Part shown: positions 1-5,953 of the stretch, one piece after another
Position numbering within the stretch: the stretch's first letter is position 1
How the letters are laid out: each line of letters starts with the position of its first letter
Assembly (NCBI GenBank): GCA_029250345.1
Contig: JAQXFL010000041.1
Coordinates: 1 to 10,868, forward strand
Reading direction: 5' to 3'
From: Candidatus Poseidoniaceae archaeon
GTDB taxonomy: Archaea > Thermoplasmatota > Poseidoniia > Poseidoniales > Poseidoniaceae
Length of the DNA stretch: 10,868 bases
Notes under the pieces: model-generated
What the model saw: the letters and a program-made list of their open reading frames with translations, nothing else
Told to the model about the DNA's origin: nothing
Databases searched by the model: none
Translations under genes and position numbers: made by a program

Positions 1-677
1 GACTGAGAGCCAACCAAAACCGAACCTACGGGGGCTCCAAGTCCTTTTGAAAAACAAATCGATACTGAGTCGTAGTCGCGCAGCATTCGGTTGAGAGGGG
101 TCTTGGTAGCTGCAACTGCATTGAAAATGCGCGCACCATCCATGTGGATTGCACAGTTGTTTGCCTTTGCAACGGCGGCAATCTCGTCCAGAGTTTCTTG
201 TTGATAGCAAGCGCCACCGCCTCTGTTTGATGTGTTTTCGACGCATACCAATGTCCCATCAGGGAAATGGGAAAGTGAACCTTCCTGCTTTCGGATAGCG
301 AGTTGAACATCATCTGGCCGCATCAAACCGCCGTGAACATCGACCAGTGCAATCGATGCTCCACAAAGGGCAGCATACCCACCGCCTTCGTAAATGTAGA
401 TGTGGCTGTTCTTAGCCGTAATGATCTCATCACCAGGACTCGTATGGGCTCGAAGGGCGATGGCGTTCGACATTGTCCCCGAAGGGACAAATAATCCAGC
501 TTCTTTCCCACACATTTGAGCCATTTTCTGCTCCAACTGAGTCACAGTGGGGTCATCCCCGAGAACATCGTCTCCAACGACAGCCCCGTTCATCGCTTCA
601 CGCATAAGCGGCGTAGGTTGAGTAACGGTATCTGAGCGAAGGTCGATTCGGTCTGAGTTGTAGTCACGCATATCCAT
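1..677 (-). CDS. ltaE: Low-specificity L-threonine aldolase, C-terminus cut by window edge
   Basis: PLP-dependent aldolase of fold type I that splits L-threonine or L-allo-threonine into glycine and acetaldehyde in the cytoplasm. The minus-strand frame is open from the ATG at 677 to the left edge, giving 225 residues of a family usually about 330-350 long. Visible signatures are IDLRSDTVTQPT (11-22), GDDVLGDDPT (35-44), the substrate-stacking histidine in NSHIYIYEGGG (H92), ENTSNRGGG (147-155), HMDGARIFNA (178-187) with D180 expected to hold the PLP pyridine nitrogen, and SKGLGAPVGS (210-219), where K211 is the expected Schiff-base lysine. All key residues are present, so an active enzyme is likely. 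The start is supported by the motif immediately downstream; a GAGGAG lies 12 bases upstream and no in-frame start precedes it. It is the last visible gene of a seven-gene same-strand cluster, 37 bases after pth2. A related beta-eliminating lyase is possible but less likely. Confidence 0.93.
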   Translation of the reverse strand, partial: MDMRDYNSDRIDLRSDTVTQPTPLMREAMNGAVVGDDVLGDDPTVTQLEQKMAQMCGKEAGLFVPSGTMSNAIALRAHTSPGDEIITAKNSHIYIYEGGGYAALCGASIALVDVHGGLMRPDDVQLAIRKQEGSLSHFPDGTLVCVENTSNRGGGACYQQETLDEIAAVAKANNCAIHMDGARIFNAVAATKTPLNRMLRDYDSVSICFSKGLGAPVGSVLVGSQ

Positions 678-714
678 CGCAACGAGCCACTCCTCATGAA
701 GGCAATGGAATTGC

Positions 715-1131
715 CTAGAGAAGTTTCAATTCACCGGTAATACGTTCCAATCGAGCTTCGGTTTCCGGGCCTAATGCAAGTACGGTAAGTGAGCCGCTCG
801 GAATTTGAGTATGGCCTGCATCGTGAACAAGTGTTGTCAAAATACCAGCGTCTTTTGCCAGTTGTTCAAGCGCCAATAGATGGTCCGCATCCGTGCCCTT
901 CAAGCAGACTTTCTTTTGCCCAGTCGCAAGCCATCGCTCAACAAAAAGAGGTTTCTCCGAGCCTGCATTCATCGTAGCCATCACAGCGCCATGGCCAACT
1001 TGAGCAGCGATTTTCCCTTTGCCCATTTTTAATCCATGATTGACCACGCACACCATTTTGCAAGGGCCGTCAGGAGATGGTCCGGTCGCAGATGGGGCTG
1101 TAAGCCGATGCAAAAATGAACGCAGACCCAT
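715..1131 (-). CDS. pth2: Peptidyl-tRNA hydrolase Pth2, first paralogue (N-terminally extended)
   Basis: Archaeal/eukaryotic-type peptidyl-tRNA hydrolase (PTH2 fold), which cleaves peptidyl-tRNA released from stalled ribosomes and acts as a cytosolic dimer in studied members. The 138-residue protein shows KMVCVV (25-30), LKMGKGKIAAQVGHG (34-48), FVERW (63-67), HDAGHTQIPSGS (103-114) and TVLALGP (116-122). The lysine-rich KMGKGK loop, Q44, H47 and D104 are kept. The usual R-x-D just before the loop reads N-H-G here, and the usual His-Ala-Ala reads HGA. A 24-residue N-terminal extension with a basic start and a Ser/Pro/Gly-rich linker precedes the fold. It is probably translated, because an AGGTGA site lies 4 bases before the ATG at 1131. 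It aligns without gaps to the gene directly upstream (about 47 of 114 residues identical by hand count), so the two are tandem paralogues. Confidence 0.93.
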   Translation of the reverse strand: MGLRSFLHRLTAPSATGPSPDGPCKMVCVVNHGLKMGKGKIAAQVGHGAVMATMNAGSEKPLFVERWLATGQKKVCLKGTDADHLLALEQLAKDAGILTTLVHDAGHTQIPSGSLTVLALGPETEARLERITGELKLL

Positions 1132-1135
1132 TTCC

Positions 1136-1141
1136 TCACCT
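1136..1141 (-). promoter_or_regulatory. Shine-Dalgarno site of first pth2 paralogue
   Basis: AGGTGA on the minus strand, 4 bases before the ATG at 1131. It overlaps the TAG stop of the preceding pth2 gene (1140-1142), so the two genes are probably translationally coupled. It decides the start in favour of the extended protein rather than the internal Met26. Confidence 0.7.
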
Positions 1142-1508
1142 AATACGGTTTCAAATCGGAAACAAGAGCATCGATGGCGCGGCGCGGCGCAGGTCCAATT
1201 CCAAGTACTGTAATGGTGCCAGGTGGCACCTCTGTGTGGCCTGCATCTTTGACAAGTGTGGTAACGAGGCCTGCAGACTGTGCTTGACCCGCTAGGCGCT
1301 GTAGCGTTCCAAGATCATCTGCACGGAGACAAATTTTTCTTGCTCCACCGTTCATCCACCGCTCGACAAGACGAGCGTGGGATTTGCGAGCATTTACGGT
1401 ACATGTAACAGCGGCATGTGAGCATTGTACTGCGAGTTTACCCGCCGACATCTTGAGATCTTTGCGAGCAATGAGGACCATTGATGGATGTTCAGCCGTC
1501 AATGCCAT
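1140..1508 (-). CDS. pth2: Peptidyl-tRNA hydrolase Pth2, second paralogue (altered lysine loop)
   Basis: Second Pth2-family protein, 122 residues from the chosen start, close to the usual single-domain length. It shows MVLIARKDLKM (10-20), then SAGK (21-24) where most members have GKGK, AVQCSHAAV (26-34), LVERW (48-52), KDAGHTEVPPGT (87-98) and TVLGIGP (100-106). The R-x-D before the loop and the His-Ala-Ala are kept, while the middle lysine of the loop is replaced by alanine. Hydrolase activity is likely from the family but uncertain because of that change. The gene starts inside the end of the ECF S-component gene. GGTGGTGA at 1515-1522 is 6 bases before the ATG at 1508 and touches the ATG at 1514, so 1508 is preferred. 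Starting at 1481 would give a minimal protein without overlap. It is followed 8 bases later by its own paralogue. Confidence 0.9.
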   Translation of the reverse strand: MALTAEHPSMVLIARKDLKMSAGKLAVQCSHAAVTCTVNARKSHARLVERWMNGGARKICLRADDLGTLQRLAGQAQSAGLVTTLVKDAGHTEVPPGTITVLGIGPAPRRAIDALVSDLKPY

Positions 1509-2151
1509 GGCCATTCACCACCGCAAACTCGATTTCTTCAAGCGTTGGTTGTTCCTCAAGTAATCCTGAGAACCAACTGCCCAGCCACACAACAAAGACG
1601 AGGTTGCTCGCCATGTGGAGAAGGTCAAACGGTATACCGTGGATGAGGTATGTGATGAAATCAGTAAATCCAATGGTGCCATCAAGTATACTGAAAGAAA
1701 CAATGAGGTCAAACCAAATTGCTGCGGCAAGAGATGCGAAAATGGCCTTCCGAAGGTTAAGTCCTGATGGGGTAATCAATGTGAGTTGGGAGCCAGCAAC
1801 TGCGACGCTTGCCCATCCAACTGCTTGGAACACCGTCCACCATCCGTCGCCCATGAAAAAGTTCGAAATCATAGCTACAAGCACTGCGAAAGCAGCGCCG
1901 CGGCGAGCCCCTAACTGTGCGCCTACGAGCAATGCTGCTACGGTAACTGGTTGCACATTCGGTAACGGTTGCATAACCACGCGAAGGAAAGAGACCGACA
2001 GAACGAGGGTTGCTAGAAACAGAGAATCCATGATTGGGCGCTTCGTTGGCTTTGCCAAAAGCCAAAAGGCACTTGCGAGTAAGGCGATGTCCAAAACAAG
2101 ACTCGCAAATGGAGAAAGAGTGGGTCCGTGAACACCCATTGCTTCGAACAT
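1492..2151 (-). CDS. ECF transporter S component (substrate-binding membrane subunit), CbrT-like
   Basis: Hydrophobic 219-residue protein with about six membrane segments (roughly 14-33, 42-60, 68-100, 104-121, 134-153, 175-196). It appears to be the substrate-specific S subunit of an energy-coupling factor vitamin transporter, which must pair with a shared EcfT/EcfA1A2 module not seen in this window. Recognisable signatures are NVQPVTVAALLVGAQLG (65-81), ISNFFMGDGWWTVFQAVGW (95-113) and HGIPFDLLHMASNLVF (171-186). These match an S-component family that I associate with corrinoid uptake (CbrT-like); the substrate itself cannot be read from the sequence. The ATG at 2151 lies 41 bases after the propeller/DUF4430 gene, with only a weak GGTTGA three bases upstream. 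Its last 17 bases overlap the next pth2 gene. The pairing with an extracytoplasmic DUF4430 protein supports a capture-and-import role. Confidence 0.78.
   Translation of the reverse strand: MFEAMGVHGPTLSPFASLVLDIALLASAFWLLAKPTKRPIMDSLFLATLVLSVSFLRVVMQPLPNVQPVTVAALLVGAQLGARRGAAFAVLVAMISNFFMGDGWWTVFQAVGWASVAVAGSQLTLITPSGLNLRKAIFASLAAAIWFDLIVSFSILDGTIGFTDFITYLIHGIPFDLLHMASNLVFVVWLGSWFSGLLEEQPTLEEIEFAVVNGHGIDG
1515..1522 (-). promoter_or_regulatory. Shine-Dalgarno site for second pth2 paralogue, inside the S-component gene
   Basis: GGTGGTGA on the minus strand lies within the last codons of the ECF S-component gene. It is 6 bases before the ATG at 1508 and directly abuts the ATG at 1514, so 1508 is the better-spaced start. 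Its position implies translational coupling of pth2 to the S-component gene. Confidence 0.55.
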
Positions 2152-2192
2152 GAATCAACCCAAGAGGGTGGATGATTTGAGGCTTACCTAAG

Positions 2193-3872
2193 TTATACTG
2201 GAGTCCACCGGACTATGGAAGTTGATTCAATCTCGGTATTGTCAGCGGAAAGACGTCCTTTGGAACCGTCTAAATCGTACTCCCAACCGTCCCCCTCTAC
2301 ACCGTCAATAGAGGAAATATACATGCCAATGCCCGTTTGTTCAACCGAGAGCGAAAAACCGACTTCATCAGCAGCTGCTTTAGTCACATCAAACACATTT
2401 TCGTAACCAACAAATCCACCAACTGCTGTTTCTTCACCATCAATTTCAAAAATGACAATTTGAGTGCCGAGCCAAGAATCCGGCCATTGTTCGTCCCACA
2501 CCTCAGAAGTTGAAGATTCAGGGAGTGCTTGATCAACCGCTTCCGACCAAACTTGAGAGAGTTCGGGTAGAATCAAAAGTAAAATCAGGACCAGAAGAAG
2601 GCTTGATGTTCTCAAAAAGAGTTCTTTCTTCCCATTGAGGAAGAAGACTGCCGATGAGGCGAGAAGAACATAGGCTGCGAAAACAAAACCTTGCGTCACC
2701 CAGTCAATATCTTTGGTAACCTCGACTTCCTCTCTGTAGTTCGATTGATACACACGAAGTAACGATTGATCGTTTCCAAATACGGTATAATTCACTCCAT
2801 TCGAGGAAAACCACAGTGGGGCAGCCGTACCGTAACCGGTGATGCCTGTATCGATGAGTTCGAGTGTCAAGTTTTGGTCACCATCAAATACGAATGAACC
2901 CCAATCTGAATCTGGCGTATTGTGTGGAGCAATGAGGTGACTCTCGTTATGCCAACCGATTTCTCCGTTCGTGTGAAACGGCATCTGACTTACTACCGTA
3001 CACGCAACGGAGCACTTCATCATTTGAAGATTCATTGAATCCGCTACAACTGCATATTGCCCATTGAGCACCGGCATTGCCGGAGAAGGGCCTGCAGGAA
3101 TTTGTTGTCGTTCTTCGCCGCTGACAGGGTCGAGGATGTAGACGGTGCTGCTCAGCGATGATTGGACATGGACGAGTAATCCCGCCTGAGTCATCAGAGG
3201 TCCGTGACGTATCTTACCATCGAAGGTAGCAAGAGATGTTGCATTGCCACTCGAATCGATTTGCCAAAGCGTACCAAGTTCGTCTCCCGAAAAAATAGAG
3301 CCATCATAGAGGCTAACACCGTTCCTCCAACCTAGGCCAGTTTCAGCCCACCATTCTTGCGAACCGTCAGCGAGGCAAAATTGGCCAACACCTCGCCGCG
3401 TTGGAAAAATAACGTGGTCCTCTGAAACAATCGCAGCACCGGTGATACCCCAGCCTGCAACCTCTGTTTGAGTGCTCCAGTACACACTGCCGTTGCTTGG
3501 ATACAGAGCGTCAATCACACCGTTCGTCCAGCCTACCAAAAGGAGGTCGGGCCATGTACCGCATATTCCTTCGCCGGCATTCACCGGTAGGACAGGTGAC
3601 ATGTCGTTATTTTTTGAAAGAAGATTCGCGTGTTTCCATGCCATAGTCCCGTCAAGTTCCAAAGCGGTCACTGAAGGTTCGGAATTCCCAGATGTTCGAA
3701 CAATAATTTTGTCATCGACAAAAACCGGCGAAGTGGAGATGTATCCTGTCCCAAAATCATACTCCCAAACCGGTGAGTTTTCTTGATTCCAAGATGAGGT
3801 ATCTCGATCTGCTGAAACAAGTGGCAACAGCATGAGGCTAAGCAGAAAAAACGCTATCAAGCGCTGAAACAT
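2193..3872 (-). CDS. Secreted PQQ-like beta-propeller protein with two membrane helices and C-terminal DUF4430 (transcobalamin-like) domain
   Basis: A 559-residue exported protein. Residues 1-21 form a typical signal peptide with likely cleavage after VSA. Residues about 30-385 contain repeated PQQ-like propeller blades: strands followed by DG/SG turns and aromatic residues, for example at 70-80, 118-133, 162-176, 198-210 and 243-256. Two hydrophobic helices follow (about 392-412 and 423-437), separated by a short basic loop (NGKKELFLR). Both the propeller and the tail should therefore lie outside the cell. Residues about 464-559 resemble DUF4430, the transcobalamin-like C-terminal domain: YISSIDGVEGDGW (518-530), then EYDLDGS and a final IVRW. 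Four cysteines (104, 166, 287, 291) might form disulfides. The start has GGAG 8 bases upstream, inside the gatE stop region, and the gene begins 5 bases after gatE. It is followed by an ECF S component, which suggests ligand capture for uptake. The ligand is unknown; cobalamin is the leading guess. Confidence 0.75.
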   Translation of the reverse strand: MFQRLIAFFLLSLMLLPLVSADRDTSSWNQENSPVWEYDFGTGYISTSPVFVDDKIIVRTSGNSEPSVTALELDGTMAWKHANLLSKNNDMSPVLPVNAGEGICGTWPDLLLVGWTNGVIDALYPSNGSVYWSTQTEVAGWGITGAAIVSEDHVIFPTRRGVGQFCLADGSQEWWAETGLGWRNGVSLYDGSIFSGDELGTLWQIDSSGNATSLATFDGKIRHGPLMTQAGLLVHVQSSLSSTVYILDPVSGEERQQIPAGPSPAMPVLNGQYAVVADSMNLQMMKCSVACTVVSQMPFHTNGEIGWHNESHLIAPHNTPDSDWGSFVFDGDQNLTLELIDTGITGYGTAAPLWFSSNGVNYTVFGNDQSLLRVYQSNYREEVEVTKDIDWVTQGFVFAAYVLLASSAVFFLNGKKELFLRTSSLLLVLILLLILPELSQVWSEAVDQALPESSTSEVWDEQWPDSWLGTQIVIFEIDGEETAVGGFVGYENVFDVTKAAADEVGFSLSVEQTGIGMYISSIDGVEGDGWEYDLDGSKGRLSADNTEIESTSIVRWTPV

Positions 3873-3877
3873 GAGAA

Positions 3878-5908
3878 TTACTCCGAAAGGTTTTGGATCG
3901 CCTGGCGGAGAAGGGCGCTGACGACTTTGCCATCTGCTGCACCAACCGTTTGCATAACGACACCCATCAGGGGTCCCATAGCACCCATGCCTCGTTCCTT
4001 GACAAAGTCTGCTCGTTCAGCTACAATCCCTTCAATGATTGCCCCTAAATCGCCAACATCAGCAGGTTTGAATCCGTTTGCATCACCAAAGTCTGCAATT
4101 TCTTGGTTGGTTGGATTCGAACCAGCAAAATGTTCTATGATTTCGTTCATTGATTCACGGGTGAGGAGCCCTTCCTCTTTGACGGTGAGTACTTTCGAAC
4201 ACAATTCAGGGTCGGCAGTATCGTTCTCTAAAACCACGCTAGCCCAACCCTTGTGAGGTAAATCATGAACATATTCGACGTAGATGTCGTCCAGTTCACG
4301 AGCAAGTAATTGGTTTGCTTGATCGCCTGACACTTGGTACTTTGAGAGCCTTTCACTGCGCTCACCGTCCGTCATCGGAAGCGTCTCAATCGTTCTCTGC
4401 CATCGTTCAGCAGTGAGAGAGAACACGGGAACGTCCGTTTCAGGATACATGCGAGCGCCTCCTGGTAATGGTCGCATAGGAGATGTTGTTCCATCCTCGG
4501 GAGCGCCTTTTTTGACAACGACATTTCGGACTTCCTGGGCCGTTCTATGCCATGCTTTTCGAGCTCGATCCAAAACGCTTTCAAGAGCCAGTTCTGCTTG
4601 CCATTGTGGGGCAAGACAGAGAATGAAACCGTCAGCAGAAGTAAGCGAAAGGTGCTTGCGTACCAATTCAACATGCTCGGATTCTATGCCATAGGCCGGT
4701 AATTCATCGGAGTGGAATACGCCCTTTACTCCTGCAAGTTTTGCCGCACCAGCCAATTCACGGCCGAGCCGTGGCATTTGTGCACCTTCTTTGTCCAGTG
4801 ACTTTGAACCTATTTTTCCTGCCAAACCTGCGAGTGGCAACGCAATCATGAGCGAGGATTTTTCCAAACCCGTTCGAACCATCTTTGAATCGCATGAAGC
4901 GAAACACTCGCTGACATCCTCCAACACCAGCGGAAGATGAGCGGCAACGGCCTCAGCCACATCGGCTTCTACAGCAGAGTCATCGCTTCTGCGATCCGGT
5001 GGAAGCAGTGGCAGAGACAACTCCTTGCGCAGTTCGTTTGCAAGTCTGTAGAAGTGGAGTTGACGAGACATTTCTAGACGAATAATTCGAGGTATCCATG
5101 AAAGGTCTTGACAGCCTTTGATTTCGACACGGTCGCCGCAAGCCAAAGAGACATTGAGATCTTGACGGATGCTGCCAAGTCCGCGGCGGACTCTGCGAGT
5201 CTGTCGTAGACAACGCCCGAGCGCCATCGAAGTTTCCTTAGCGTGCTCAGGTGATACAACATCTGGAGATGTAGCGATTTCAATCAAAGGCAGTCCGAGA
5301 CGGTCAAGGTTGTAGATGACTTGCTCTCCGTTTGAGGTGGTTAGCGTGTCAAGTTTGCGAGCACTGTCCTCTTCGAGGCACAGTACATCAATGCCAACAG
5401 GGCCTGTTTCCGTTTCGAGTACGCCGTCAACTGAAATGAGGGATGTTCGCTGAAATCCACTCGTATTTGAACCGTCTACGACGGTTTTACGCATGGTTTG
5501 GAGTAAGGAAACTGGTTTGGCATTGAGCAATGCAGAAACGGTAAGAGCGATTTCAACAGCATCGTTGTCATGCGGAAGAGGAGGTTGTTCATCCAACTCA
5601 ATTAATCCCGAATTGGGTGATTGAACGTACATGAATGAGCGGTTGCGACGAGTTTCAAAACGGGCCGCTATATCGATTGCTCCGCCTTCACCTCGGGCTG
5701 CACGCAAGCGTCGCTGAAAGCGATTCCACTGCTCTGGCACGGTGTCAATGGTGACGTCGTAGAGAACGCCCGGTTGACGCGAATGGAGTTTTCCAGTAGC
5801 CAATTGCTGATGAACTTCAATCCCACACATGAACCCGAGTCCTTCGGGAGAAAGAGCACTGGCATCGTCAACATCACCGATTGGTTCAGTACGAATTGGG
5901 TCGGCCAT
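3878..5908 (-). CDS. gatE: Glutamyl-tRNA(Gln) amidotransferase subunit E
   Basis: GatE is the archaea-specific kinase/transamidase subunit of GatDE. It phosphorylates the glutamate on misacylated Glu-tRNA(Gln) and, with ammonia from the GatD asparaginase-like subunit, makes Gln-tRNA(Gln). The 676-residue protein shows GIEVHQQL (29-36), VDGSNTSGFQRT (144-155), CLEEDSARK (177-185), NLDRLGLPLIEI (200-211) and GSIRQDLNVSL (245-255). After these come an inserted GAD-like region (about 280-430, containing HSDELPAYGI) and RMYPETDVP (486-494). The GatB/YqeY-type tail ends with GAMGPLMGVVMQ (642-653) and ADGKVVSALLR. All hallmark motifs are intact. Length is slightly above the usual 620-640, through a roughly 25-residue acidic N-terminus. 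The ATG at 5908 is chosen; a TTG at 5935 would add nine residues and shorten the gap to mcm to 18 bases, and neither has a good ribosome site. No gatD is visible nearby. Confidence 0.95.
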   Translation of the reverse strand: MADPIRTEPIGDVDDASALSPEGLGFMCGIEVHQQLATGKLHSRQPGVLYDVTIDTVPEQWNRFQRRLRAARGEGGAIDIAARFETRRNRSFMYVQSPNSGLIELDEQPPLPHDNDAVEIALTVSALLNAKPVSLLQTMRKTVVDGSNTSGFQRTSLISVDGVLETETGPVGIDVLCLEEDSARKLDTLTTSNGEQVIYNLDRLGLPLIEIATSPDVVSPEHAKETSMALGRCLRQTRRVRRGLGSIRQDLNVSLACGDRVEIKGCQDLSWIPRIIRLEMSRQLHFYRLANELRKELSLPLLPPDRRSDDSAVEADVAEAVAAHLPLVLEDVSECFASCDSKMVRTGLEKSSLMIALPLAGLAGKIGSKSLDKEGAQMPRLGRELAGAAKLAGVKGVFHSDELPAYGIESEHVELVRKHLSLTSADGFILCLAPQWQAELALESVLDRARKAWHRTAQEVRNVVVKKGAPEDGTTSPMRPLPGGARMYPETDVPVFSLTAERWQRTIETLPMTDGERSERLSKYQVSGDQANQLLARELDDIYVEYVHDLPHKGWASVVLENDTADPELCSKVLTVKEEGLLTRESMNEIIEHFAGSNPTNQEIADFGDANGFKPADVGDLGAIIEGIVAERADFVKERGMGAMGPLMGVVMQTVGAADGKVVSALLRQAIQNLSE
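3881..3884 (-). promoter_or_regulatory. Shine-Dalgarno site of propeller/DUF4430 gene
   Basis: GGAG on the minus strand lies 8 bases before the ATG at 3872, embedded in the last codon of gatE just before its TAA stop. This supports the chosen start and coupling to gatE. Confidence 0.55.
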
Positions 5909-5953
5909 AGTAACCCGGAGTGGTTCATCCTTCAAGACTACAACCCTTCAACT

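Noticed and set aside
1481..2131. A 216-codon open frame on the plus strand, antisense to the S-component gene
   Set aside because: The minus-strand protein has clear membrane segments and family signatures; the plus-strand translation is rich in Arg, Ser and Asn with no recognisable domain, typical of an antisense shadow.
2152..2192. Possible vitamin riboswitch ahead of the S-component gene
   Set aside because: The 41-base gap is far too short for a cobalamin riboswitch and shows no such conserved element.
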